Of a DNA stretch of 64,000 bases, positions 21,658 through 33,031 are shown piece after piece (position 1 is the stretch's first letter; each line of letters opens with the position of its first letter). The notes beneath the pieces were generated by a model that worked only from the letters and a program-made list of their open reading frames with translations, ran no database searches and had not been told where the DNA came from. The stretch is from Edaphochlamys debaryana (lineage: Eukaryota > Chlorophyta > Chlorophyceae > Chlamydomonadales), in NCBI GenBank assembly GCA_016858145.1, contig JAEHOE010000034.1:902972-966971 (forward strand), written 5' to 3'. Made by a program: the position numbers and the translations under genes.

Positions 21658-23273
21658 ATGGCCCCGCCACAACGCTCCGCCATCCGCGGCCATCGCACTG
21701 CCGCCGCCGCGGCGGCGCTCTGTGCGGTGCTGGCGCTCGCGGCCTGCGCCGCCCCCGCCCTGGCCGGGCGGCTGTCGGAGCCCGGTCCCCGCCGCGGCCG
21801 GTCCTTGCTTCAGGAGAACCCCGCCGTCCCCACCGAGTGCATCAACACGGGTCTGGCGCTGCAGGTGGGCGGGTGGGCGGTGGGGAGGGCGGTTCGGGAA
21901 CTGGGGCTGCCTTACGCTGGGGAGCCGTGAGGAGGCTGCTGGGGGCGTGGATTGGGGCCGAGGAGGAGGGGCATCGACCCTGCCGTGGCCACACCCTTCT
22001 TGGTGTAGCTCGATTGGGAGTTAACCAGGGCTGGCCAGGAATAGACTGACCTGCGGGGTGGCCGGGATACGGATTGCGTTCTGCCAGGTCGCTGCCCAGG
22101 GCCCAGGAGCCCCTTCCCCTTGCTCGGCCCCCCTGCCGCCCCAACCTCACTCCACTCCCCACGGCCCCACCCCCCCACGCCCTCCCCCGGCCCCAGTCCG
22201 CCTGCACCAAGGAGCTGGAGCTGGCCTCCTCCGCCTTCGGCCTCAGCCCCACCGCCAACATCGCCAGCATCAAGGTGTGTGGGTGCCTCACCTGCCGCAA
22301 GGGCCAGAGGCTGCAGTTGGGAAAGCACTGGGGAGCGATGGTGACGGCACGCAGGTCCAGGCTCCATTCTCCACCTCAATGCGCCATCCCAGCTCCCACA
22401 CACCGGCTTTCATCGGTTCGCCGATGTAACTTTGCTCCCTCGTCCCCTACGCTCCCTCTGCTCGCCCCCTCTCACCCCCCCTTCCAGGTCGACCCCGCCA
22501 AGCTGCGGGCCTACCTGGCCACCGCCCCCGCCCCCACCTCCTCCTGCTGCACCGCCGCCGCCTCCTTCAACAACGCGGTGAGGGACCCGGGGCCAGACGG
22601 CGCCGATTGAGGCGTGGGGGGAGAGCAAGCTAGGCAGGGGGCGCTCAGCTCGGAGCCCGGCATCACGGGAGGTTGCGGCTGTGGGGTGTGGGACAGAGGA
22701 GGGCGATGCGACACATAGCAAGCAGCGCTAGACACGCACGAGTGGCGTGGCAGGCGGGTCGAAGGCATGCCCTCCCCCTGCCGCTGCGTAACCGACGTAG
22801 GTACCCGGTACCCCTGCAGCCAACCCCGCCCCCGCGGCTTCCCCGCCTGCCTGCTCCCGACACCAACCCCTGTCCCCTTCGTTTGGACTTTGTTCGCGTC
22901 ACCCCGTACGCAGTACTGCTCCTGCTCGGACTCCGTACTGGAGCTGGTCAAGAGCTTCACCAACAACGACATCGAGGCCTACTCGGAGGGTGAGTGCCGT
23001 ACTGCCGTATTACTGCGGTACGGCTGCACGTGCTTGGGCCGGGGGACGCGGGGTGCTTCGGCGCTTTCCTCTACACGCCCTGATCTGCAGCAGCCTCTCA
23101 GCTTCAAAACTGTCCCAGCCCCTACCTACCGGTACCCCTTTCTCACCCCTGTCCCTACCCTCCCGCCTCCTAACCCGGCCGCAGTCGCCCAGTACCTGTC
23201 CAACCGCTGCAAGGAGGTGGGCACCGACTTCACCCTCTACTACAAAGACACCTGCCCCGCCCAGAAGCCCTAG
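21658..23273 (+). CDS. Secreted eight-cysteine protein B
   Basis: Exons 21658-21864, 22197-22274, 22488-22577, 22914-22989, 23185-23273; 179 aa. A classic signal peptide (RTAAAAAALCAVLALAACAAP, then ALAG) ends near residue 37, followed by a mature protein with eight cysteines: PTEC, SACTKE, SSCC, YCSCSD, SNRCKEV, KDTCPAQKP. Spacing C1-C2 10, C2-C3 42, C3C4 adjacent, C4-C5 10, CxC, C6-C7 29, C7-C8 14. Shared words with protein A: CC..A..FNNA, YCSC, SFTN(N/D)DI, RCKEVG..FTLY. Exon 1 here equals exons 1 plus 2 of protein A, so one intron was gained or lost. Likely extracellular; function unknown. Confidence 0.88.
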
Positions 23274-24521
23274 GCGAAGCCGGACAGGCCTGTGTACGGG
23301 CGCCTCGGCATGCACAGAAGCGCGCACGGCTGCTGTCCTTGGCTTTCCAGCGTGGGACATAGGGATGCCGATGTGTTGCAAGGGGCATGGGTTGGATCAG
23401 ACTGGATGAGAACAGGACTATCCGCAGGTCGTGAGCAGGGCGTGAGGTCGCAGGGGGTAGCGGGGGAGGCACCCTGTTGGTGCGGTGGGGCGGGGGCAGG
23501 ATGGTGGGGGCGCTGAGGGCCCCAAAGACCAAAGTTGATGCAGGGAGGGTCAGGCGGACAGGGTCTAAAGCAAAGCGCAATGGAGCGCAGAGCACGATGG
23601 CGCGCTTGGCTCCAGGCCCCCGGGGGACGGGTTCATATTCAGGGAGAGTCATGAGCGGGGGACGGGTGCAGGCAAAGAAGTAAGAGTGAGAGTCGAAGCA
23701 TTGGAAGGCAAGGATGTAGTGAGCCCGACGGCGGTAATGACAGCGGGTCTGGCCTGGATCCCCCCGTGCGTCCTGCTGGACAACTAGCGCAGTGACCCGG
23801 AGCGGCACTGTCGAGCGCGTGCTGCTTGAGGAGTTAGTGAGTCCTACGGGATTATGTGCATCGAGCGGGTCTGGTCTGCTTGGGCACTGGGCAGCCCGAC
23901 TGCCCGAGGCAGCCGCGGTGGGCAGCCCGCGCCACCTCAACCCCAGTGAGGTACTCCTACACGGATCTCGCTTATGTCATGATGCGACAGTCCGTGCTGC
24001 ATGCAAAGGCTGCCCGTGCCGGTCGAGTCTGGCACCTCCGGACATGTCTCCCACGGGCGTGGTCGCGGCCATGGGCTGCAGCTGTCGGGGTGTATGCTGC
24101 TACTGCAGCCCTACGCCACGCCTGCACATCTCCCGCCTCTGCGCTTCATCACGTATCAGTTTAGAGTTTGCTTTACCCGTGTGAGCTCTGCATGCGACTC
24201 GCACCGACGGCTCGAAGCGTGGACATTCCGCCGCAGACGATCCACACATGCGACGACCAACCTTGAGCGTTCGCCGAGCCTGAGCGGCGCGATGAGTTCG
24301 TCTTAGACTGATTATGGTCATGGAATTGATCGGAGGCCTAGCGGCACGGTCCCGCGCGCCTTCCCCATCTGCGTGATCGCGGCCCCTCACCTTGCCCCCC
24401 TCCACACCCCACGCCCCAGACGCAACACATTGAGAAACCGCTGAACATCGAGCATCTATCGCTACCTACTTGACCTTCTTTGGCTTCAACCGGGGCAGGG
24501 TCTGGGGCAACGACCCACCAA
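23274..24521. other. Intergenic: 3' flank of protein B, 5' flank of PH gene
   Basis: No credible coding exons, RNA genes or repeats were recognised. It is presumed 3' UTR followed by the promoter of the gene at 24522. Confidence 0.45.
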
Positions 24522-27500
24522 ATGCCCTCTGCGATCATTATAGATGGCTACCTTCTGAAGAAGAAGAAGCCTGAGAAGCGGAGCATCTTTGTGAGCCAGG
24601 CTGGGGCAAGCGGTCTTTGCCATTCTTCTGGAAAGAAATTTACCACGGTGTTGGCCTGCGCAGACGAGCAAGTACCAGCGGAGATGGTTCGAGCTTACTT
24701 CGGACACGCTCGCGTACGCAAAGGACCCGCGCGAGCTGAAGGATGGCGGGGGCAATATCGAAGTCTTTGCTATCCACGAGCTCAAGTACATTCAGAAGCT
24801 GGATGAGGGGAAGCTCGAGGTGCGCTTGGTCGCGACTGTGGAGCCTGGCTGCGCTGGCACACCGCCACGCCGTTGCGCTGACCAACGCTGCGTCGAAGGG
24901 GGGCTTTGCATTTGGCCGCCTACCCCGTTCCTGGGGCTGCAGGGGACGTAACATACACTGAAACGGGGGTGGACCGGCTGACGGGCGTGAGCACCCTGCG
25001 CGAACCTGGCTCGCCCTTCGCTACCCCGCAGATGAAGTTCCCTGAGCGCGTGCTCCGCGTCAAGGTGGAGCACGACGCCGACCACCAAAAGTGGTTTGAG
25101 GCAATAAAGGACGCGCGACAGCAAAAGCTGGACAACCTGAACACGCCGCAGGCAAAGCAGCTGGAGAACCTGAAGGCAAGCCCCCGTCCGAGGGCAGCCA
25201 TGGGGTTTGCGAGAGGACGAGGGGGCAAGGGTATTGCTACACATCAGGCGGGGGTCAACTTGATGGGGGGTGGGGTTGCCGTGACACGTGTCCGGATCCC
25301 GCGCTCTGACCTTCGCTTCATCCTCCTCCACCCTCATCGCGCCGCCTCGTGCAGAACCGAGAGCTGGAGAACCTGAAGGTGCGCGAGACTCATATCTAGG
25401 GGCCACTGTCTGTAGCGCGCTGCAGCTTGGACTCACCCGTCCGTAAACCTCAGGCGGGTAGTCTGTCAGGCATGGGTCAGCTGGCAGGGGCGAGAGCGTT
25501 CAACCCTGACCCGCTTCGCCAGAATCGCCACCCAAGAGGCTCCTGCCCCGCCCCGCGCTTCTCCCACCACTCAACCCCCACCACCCACCCCCCGCGTCCC
25601 AGAACCCGCAACGCGAGAACATCATGACGGCCCTGGAGGAGGACAGCGACGACGACGCGGCCCCGACGCCCAGCGCCAGCGCCAGCGGGCCCCACCCGCG
25701 GGCCCGGAAGACCCCCGACAAGGCCCTCATGGTGGCGGTGACCGCCCAGGGCACGGCCGCAAAGGAACCCAACCGCCCGCCCTCGCCCAGGTGCGGTGCC
25801 GGGCTTCGCAGCTCAGTGTGCCCCTTGCGGCGGTGACAACTGCACAGGGGCATGGAGGCAGGACTAAGCGCGGGGTAGGGCGACGGAGCGCCGGCAGAGG
25901 CTGCCGTTCCGGCCGCTCCAGTCCCGCCGTGCTGGTGCGATCATGCCCCCCTCCCCCCTCCCCCTCAGGTCCCTGCTGGCCAACCCCCGCATGGCCACAA
26001 AGGTGGTGCAGACGCCCACACGGCCCACGCGGGCAGAGCCGGAGCCGGAGCCAGAGAGGCGGCCCAAGAAGCGCTGGGAGGACGAGGGTGGGTCGGGACT
26101 TCCACCTCAGCTATGCTACTTATTGTCCACTGCACGGGGGGCAGGGTGCCGAGCAGCCGGCGGGGCAAGGCAGTACAAGAGCGGATGCACGTGGGCGTGG
26201 AAGCAACCGGTAGCGTTTGCAAATGGGACTGACTATTCCTCATCGCCTCAACAACCCAGCCGTTGTTGTGCCTCGCCGCCCCCACACGCCCACAGACGAG
26301 GAGGAGCCCCAGCCCGCCGGCACGCGGCCCGGCACGGGGGGGAACTCGGGGGCCACCTCCCGCCCGGGCACAACGGGCTCGCGGGACTCTGGGGGCACGC
26401 CCGCGCGCGGCGGCGGCACGCCCCCCAACGGAGAGCGGCTCATGCTGAACGAGGAGACGCCCACCAAGCGCCCGCCGATGGGGCCCTCGGCGCCGCCCAA
26501 GGGCGAGCGATTTGCCCTCAACGAGAACGGCCGTGCCGTGCCGTCCGCGCCAACCTTGGGCCGCTCCCCGTCCGGTGCGTCCCGCAGCGCCCAGCCACCC
26601 CAGGAGCCGCCGCCGGGGCCCGTCAGCCGGGGCAGCCGGCCCGCGAGCGGCGAGGCGGCGGGGCGGGGCGGTGTGGGGCCGGCGCCGCCGCCTGCACCCA
26701 CGGAGGGCCGCGCGGACGAGTGGCAGGACGACGACTGGGACAGCAGCGACGGCGAGGAGGGGTCGCACGGGCACGGAAGGCGCGGTCACGGGCACGAGAA
26801 CGGGCAGGGGCAGGGGCGCCAGCAGGGACAGCACGGGCACGGGAACGGGCATGAGGAGCGCCCGCAGCCGCCGGCACGGCAAGCGGCGCCGCCCGTAGCA
26901 CCAGCTCCTCCGGCCCCCCGTAGCCAGGCGAGCAGCTCCCGGCCTTCCACGGAAACCGCGGGCGCCAAGCGGCCTAGCGACCAGGGCCAGCAGGGCCGCG
27001 CTCCAGGCTCTGGGCCCGGGTCGGCGGCTGCCAGCCGTGCCGCCAATGGCCATGCGGCGGCGGCGGCTCCGGCGCCCTCTCGGCCGCCGGCCAAGCGGCA
27101 TGAGTCGGACGACGAAGAGGACGAGGAGGAGGCGCTAGCTAAGAAGCACGCAGCGGGGACTGACCACCACGAGGACAACTGGGACTCGGATGAGGAGGAC
27201 GAGGAGGAGGAGGAGCGGGCGCCGCCACCCCCCAAGCCCGCGGCCCGGCCGCCAGCGCCCAAGCCCGCGCCCCCGCCCGCGACCGGCGCGGTTTCGTCTC
27301 CGCAGGGCCGGCGGCCCATGGCCCCACCCGCCAACCCCGGCTCTCCCGCGGGCGGCCGCTCCGCCGCACCGCCTTCCGCCCGGCCCCCGTCCGGCGGGGC
27401 CGCGCCGCCCGCGGGCGCCCGCCCCCCGCCCCGCGGCCGCGCCTCTGGTGACTCGACCCCCGCCGGCTCGCCCGCCCGGGGCGGGGGCGCGGGGGCGGGT

Positions 27501-27665
27501 TCGCGTCTGCCCGCGCCGCCGCCTCCCAAGGGCGCCGGCGGGGGCGGGGGCGCGGGCAATGGCCCCGCGGCACAGGGCTTCAAGTCTAACGTGGTCCACG
27601 ACCCCGGGGCCAAGCCCGACGATGCCAACTGGGTCGAGGAGGACTGGGATGAGGAAGATGACTAG
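24522..27665 (+). CDS. PH-domain protein with long disordered acidic/proline-rich tail
   Basis: Exons 24522-24590, 24664-24819, 25032-25175, 25355-25378, 25603-25790, 25969-26087, 26296-27665; 689 aa. Residues ~7-100 form a pleckstrin-homology domain: GYLLKKKKPEKRS, YQRRWFEL, LAYAKDP, then VEHDADHQKWFEAIKDA with the invariant tryptophan of the C-terminal helix. The lysine-rich first strands suggest phosphoinositide binding. A short helical, possibly coiled segment follows (QLENLK ... ELENLK, ~100-140). The rest is low-complexity Pro/Gly/Ala sequence with a repeated LNE-type motif (LMLNEETP, FALNENGR) and three tryptophan-acidic clusters: DEWQDDDWDSSDGEE (~375), DNWDSDEEDEEE (~527) and the extreme C-terminus WVEEDWDEEDD. 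Such motifs can bind trafficking adaptors or kinesin light chains; that is inference. The intron after exon 25032-25175 has a GC donor. Confidence 0.85.
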
Positions 27666-29559
27666 ATGGGAGGACCGGGATCGGCAGGGGCCGGCGGCAG
27701 GCGGCTGGCGCGTGTGTCGCAGCCGGCAGCGACGGCGCACAGCGCACTGGGCGCACAGAAGTGTTGTTGCGGCACGTCGGCGGCTGGACGCCGGCGGGGG
27801 ACCCGGGATGGTGGCGAGCGGGGAGCAGCGGCCGGGCGAGGCCGGAGGCAGCCTGGCGCGTGGAGGGGGCAGCAATAAGCCCAGGCGTGGCAGCGCAGGG
27901 CTTGCCGCGAGCGGCGAACGGTCGGCGCACGGGGTGAACGGCAAACGGGGTTGGGCTGGGGTGGGGCTCGAGGCGATGGGAAAGCTACGCAATGCTCCAC
28001 ATGGGTTACTCGGCAATGGCTTCAGCCTCCACCAAGCTTTGGGCATGCGTTTCATTGGGGTTCCAGGTCTGGGTAGCTAGTGATCGTCGCTGGCGCTGCA
28101 ACGCGTAGCGACGGGGCTGCGTCTTCCCGCGCCCGCACCCTGCACATTATCTTCTCTTTTGGGTGGGCTGGTGGCAGCTGGCGCCCCGGGGTCAGCTGTC
28201 AAACTCTTGTCGGTTTCGAGGTCCTGACTCCTGTGAAGGTTATTGAGGAGCACAGCCATAAGGGTTCGGGAGTGAGCCGTGTAACTTCGTGATTGATTCG
28301 GCACGCGACGTGGGCTTTCTTAGCGAGCGTGTGGGTGCAGCTCAGGCGCGGAGCCCACTGGGCCTGATGCGATGGGCTGCTAGTCTCAGGGCGAGCGTTG
28401 TGACATGTGCAGCGGCCTGGCGCCCACAGCAAGCGCACTGTTGTCCCTGTCGTGGTGGATGAGAGTGTTGGCGGCAGCAGCGGCTGACTGTGGTGTGTCA
28501 TGGGCCAGCCCCAAGACGGCAAGAGCGCTCTGCCTTTGGCGGGCGTCGATCTGTCTGGCTTCACCAGCGTGGTGCCACCTGGGTGTGTGTCGCGCCCTCT
28601 GGTGCCTATGTGTATGTACTAGCGACGAAGAGATGACTTACGGGTAATCGCGCTGACCGCGTGAACCAGTAGCACAGTGTGCAGGGCGTGTGAAGATGGC
28701 TGACGGTGGTGAGTGATGCGCGAAGAAAGTATCGTACCCAGAGACCTGTAAATACTCGGTGATGTGTGTTGCAGGCGCCCCATCCCGGGCTCATCACCTA
28801 TGCTGGCTTGCCGCTGTGAGGCGTGTTGGGACATATACTGTTGGTGGCATGCGGGAGTGAGCTCTGACGGATGGGGCCGTGGGATGCGCAGGCAGCAACC
28901 CCCAAATTACCCTGCCTACTAGGGCCTGTACTCCTTGAAGCGTGTTCACCCAGGTGCTGACCCACGTCGTCAGCTGCCTCGACACGGCAGCGCCTGGGCC
29001 CAAGTCGGGGGCCCAGACAAGTCTGACACGTTGCATGATGTCGTACAGGGTCGTGCCGCCACGACTACTGCTGGTCCATTGTAGCTACTGACTACTATCA
29101 GACTGCTGTCATGGTCTGCGAGCGGGACACTGTCGGCGAGCTTTGTTTGGGTGGTCGCTTCACACGACACGATGCTCGTCCCATCGGAAAGGAAAGCAGG
29201 CGCGAGCCAGAGCGCGCCTACACACCTACACGGCCCCCCCCTACCGTCTCTCTGTCCTCTCTGCCCTACCCGTCTATCTCTCGGAAAGCGATGGGGGCGA
29301 TGGGGTAGGAGTCCCGTGTCGTGGCGGGTAGGCAGTGCCAGGGGGCCGGAAGGACGGCACGGAAGGCACGGAAGCTGTGAAGCTGGAGCTCCAAACCGAG
29401 ACTCGTATGCTCTACCATGGCTTCCTTGCATTTGCATCAGCTCACTCAACGCTTGCTTCACATGCATACGCTATACTCAGCTGTCCCGCCCATTTTGGGC
29501 GCTTGCATCTCGCGAGACTGGCAAAGACCCGGCCGACCGCCCGGAGCGGCGATAGGAAT
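27666..29559. other. Intergenic: PH-gene 3' flank, ICME 5' flank
   Basis: Contains a TGTAA at 28280-28284 and then about 1.2 kb with no recognisable gene. No splice-supported exons or RNA genes were seen. Confidence 0.45.
28280..28284 (+). terminator. Candidate poly(A) signal TGTAA
   Basis: TGTAA is the characteristic chlorophycean polyadenylation signal. This copy lies 615 bp after the stop codon of the PH-domain gene, on the same strand. Positional inference only. Confidence 0.4.
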
Positions 29560-32500
29560 ATGAGCAACCCGGAACTTACGAGCGCGGCCATCGTGGTGGC
29601 TTCCACAGGGCAATCTGTGCATGCGAGCCTCGCGGACGCCCAAGCGCCGCTGCTAACGCCCTCCGAGGAGGAGTCTCGCGGGCGGCAGAAGCGTGGCAAG
29701 GGCATGGACTGCTGCGCATGGCCCCGGCAGCTACTCCACGGCATAGGCCTGAGTAGGTCCGCGCGTCGAGCACCGATATCTTCGTGGTCGTTGGGCCCGC
29801 CGCAGGCCCCTTGTAACTTGACATGTTTACAGACCCGGACCCTCCCACCGCGGCCCCCGCCCCGCCTTCCCCCGAGCCCACATGTCCATATCCCCGGGCT
29901 TCCTGGGAGGGGTTGCCGGCAGAACTCTCCCTCGTCTCGCTCACCACAGCCTCCCGTCACCCTTCCCGAATTCCCCCTCTCCCCGATGCAACTAGCGCCT
30001 AAACGCACTTCTCCCCCATTTACACCCCCGCAGTTCTGCACATCATCTACATTGTCTTCGCGTTGAGCATCTACGCAATGCTACTCATGCCGGGCTTCAT
30101 CCAGGTGGGGCCAAGCGGCCAACGCCGCTTGACAGCTGGCATTCCCCGTGCTTTGTCCGCTGATCACCGTTCCGTTTGGTGCTGGATAGCCTTGCTGCGT
30201 GTGCGCTGCATATGGGCTACACTCTCAATCCCCCGTGGTTCTGCATGGGCGCACATGGAGTGGTGGAGCAACGCGGCCTTGCTTCACCATGACACTCCGC
30301 TCGTCCCTCGGCTGTTTCCCTGCCCCGCCTCTCCAACCCCAACCAGATGATCTTCTACTACTTCTTCAGCCGCAACGTGACCCGCGGCGTCAAGTACGGA
30401 GACAAGGTGGGACGCGGCCCCGTGGGCGGCCCAGGGCAGGTCCGCACACGTACACGCATGCAAGGGGGCCAAGCTTGGCTCAGCTCGATGCTTCCTGTTG
30501 TGCCCATCCGCGGAAGGTTCCGCCAGGTTCCGCCTCGCCTTGGTTTGCCGATGTCAGAGCCATGTGTCCTGAGGGGCGTCCGGTCCGGCGGCCAGCGGTC
30601 GCACCCGACCAGTCATGTTCCCGTCAGACTGGCAGCCCCCATCGCACCCATCTCCGCATCCCCATGCCACCCTCTTCCTTTGCCCCCACCAGCCGCGCCA
30701 GAGGCTGGATTTGTACGCCCCCTCGGGCGGATCTGGATCTGGATCCGGGCGGGGAGGGGTCCTTGCGCCCTGCCCCGTGGTCATCTACCTGACAGGCAAG
30801 CCAGGGGGGGTGCGGGTCAGGATGGCAAGGGGCAGACAGGGGAAGAGGGAGGGGGGCGGCGGAGGGTGGGCGAGAAGCGCCACAGAGGGTGCGGAGCGAC
30901 GGGGGGGGTGAGGGTGTCTGTGTGGGCGGAGCTCTTTGCCCCTAATCGTCGCTTGGCCAAACGTATCACCGTTACCGCTTCCGCCTCGCAGGCGGCGCTT
31001 GGACGATCGGGTACCGAGCCTGGGGTGCGCTTCTGGCCCGGCGGCTGAGCGAACAGGGGGTGCTGGTCGCATGCCTCGACTACCGAAACTACCCGCAGGT
31101 GGGGCCGGGGTCTCTCCAGTAGGGCCTGCAGGCGGCGGTTGAGTGGGGACGTGCGCCCAAGATTCTTGATTCCCAGGCCCACCTCACCTCGCCTCCCCAT
31201 GCCCCGAACCCCGTCTCCGCATTCCCCAAACCCACTCAACCCCTGCACTACACCCGCCCTCCACCAGGGCGACACGCTGGACATGCTCGAGGACGTGAAC
31301 ACGGGCATCGCCTGGGTGCTGGGGGCCTGCCCGGGGCTGGGGGGCGACCCGGGCTGCGTGACGCTGGTGGGGCAGTCGGCGGGGGGGCACCTGGCGGGAC
31401 TGGCGCTCATCAAGCAGGTGGGGGAGGGGGGAGGGGGAGGGGGAGGAGAGGGATGCGGAGTGCTGCGGGGCAAATGGCACGTTGCAACGGACTGCAGTCG
31501 GCAGAGGTCGTACGGCTTGTAAAGGGGCCTGGGAGTGCCACTCAGCTCAGCCACCAGCTCAGCTCGCTTCCCCAAGCCCTCACCTTGCCTGCCACCCTCC
31601 TCTCTCCCCCCCCGCCACTCCCCCTTCTCCCCCCAGGCCCAGCAGGCCCTCACCGGCTGCCCCACGCTGGGCGCCTCCCCCGCCTGGGCCCCCTCGGCCC
31701 TGCACGCCTTCGTGGGGGTCTCGGCGGCACTCGACCTCGTGGCGCTGGCGGAGCACCGCGGCGGCACCTTCCGGGGGCTGCTGGACCGCATCCTGGCGCT
31801 GGACGCATCGGTGCAGGCCTCGGTGCGTTGGGGCCGGGCTACCAACTGCCATCTGCTGAGTACGGCATTGGGAGATTTGGGACCGGTACCCTGACGACGA
31901 AGCCTGCCCGGGGGGTGTCGCGTGGTCTCACAGCTGGCGTGCCTGGCTAACTGTTTAAGCGTTCGTGCTGCTTCTGGTACCAGGAATGGTACCAAGATTG
32001 TGTGTCCCGCTCCACGTCACCCACCATCGCGCCGCACTCCGCCTTCAACCCTGTCCCCGCAGGCGACGGCTGTGGTGGCGGTGGCGCGAACCTCAGCCGA
32101 CGGCGGCACGGCCGTGACCCTGGGCGCCGCCACCGCGACCGCCACCGCCGCCGCTGCCGGCCCCGCCCCCGCGCCTTCCGCCGACACCGCAACTGGACCG
32201 GTTGCCCCCGGTGGCCCCACGCCCACAACCGCCTCCGCCGAGGTCACGATCCTCATTCCCGGCGCCGACAAGGCTGGACCACCGTCCACAGCACCCTTGC
32301 CCGCCGCAGCCTGGGACAGCGGAGCGGGCTCCGCCCGTGGTCGCGACTCTGCCGACCGCAAGCGGGCCAAGGCGGCCAAGCAGCCGGCCTATGAGCTGCT
32401 GTCCCCCCTCGAGGCCGCCCGCCGCCTGCCCCCCGGCGCCGCCCGCCTGCTGCCCCCCGTGCTGCTCATCCACGGCACCGCCGACAAGACCGTGCCCGCG

Positions 32501-33031
32501 GAGGGGAGCGCGCGGCTGGGGGAGGCGCTGCAGGTGGGGCGGGGGTCCGGTGGTGGGGATGCTCGTCGCCGCGATCGCCTGCCGGGTCCCGGGGTACCCG
32601 ACCCGTGCTGACGCCCCGCTCTCTCACCTCCCTACGCCCACGCCCAGTCCGCCGGCCTGTCCCCCTCCCGCTGCCGGGTGGTGCTGGTGCCGGGCAAGAC
32701 GCACACGGCCTTCCTGCTGGAGGACCCCATGCGGGGGGGGAGGGACATGCTCACGGAGACCGTCATGGAGGCCGTGGAGGGCTTCGACGCGGGGGAGGGG
32801 GAGGCAGGGTCTGGGGAGGGGCAGGGCTGGGGGCGGAAGGTGGGTCCGCAGGTGGCCCCGAGCGGCGGCGGTGGGGGGCGAGGGGGAGGGGGAAGGGAGG
32901 ACGTGGAGGCGGGGGCGGATGGGGCGGAGGGGGGTGTGGGCGGTGTGTTTGGGCCCCGCGTGCCGAGGATGCAGAAGTCCCTGTGCCCGGGCTTCCTGTG
33001 CACCCTGGCAGGTAAGGTCTGCCCCTTCTAG
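29560..33031 (+). CDS. ICME: Isoprenylcysteine alpha-carbonyl methylesterase
   Basis: Alpha/beta-hydrolase that removes the methyl ester from prenylated C-terminal cysteines, reversing ICMT; acts at ER/Golgi membranes in plants. Exons 29560-29752, 30034-30104, 30347-30406, 30693-30795, 30992-31098, 31268-31417, 31637-31822, 32063-32533, 32648-33031; 574 aa. One hydrophobic segment (residues ~67-87, [20 protein letters not shown]) precedes the catalytic domain, as in plant ICMEs. Motifs: [21 protein letters not shown] (oxyanion region); [26 protein letters not shown] (nucleophile Ser215); HGTADKTVP (Asp431); [17 protein letters not shown] (His466). The end KVCPF resembles the plant WVSPF end. 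Two low-complexity insertions enlarge it: an Ala/Thr-rich stretch (~300-385) and a Gly/Glu-rich stretch near the C-terminus (~500-550). The intron after exon 4 has a GC donor (ACA G/gcaagc). Confidence 0.93.

Noticed and set aside
19525..23273. Calling the eight-Cys pair true plant-type lipid-transfer proteins
   Set aside because: The cysteine order matches, but spacing between C2-CC and CC-CxC does not fit plant members, and no search or fold prediction was possible.
25965..28080. Long antisense and alternate-frame open frames over the PH gene tail
   Set aside because: Shadows of a GC-rich low-complexity exon. The chosen frame is continuous with the PH domain through matched splice phases.
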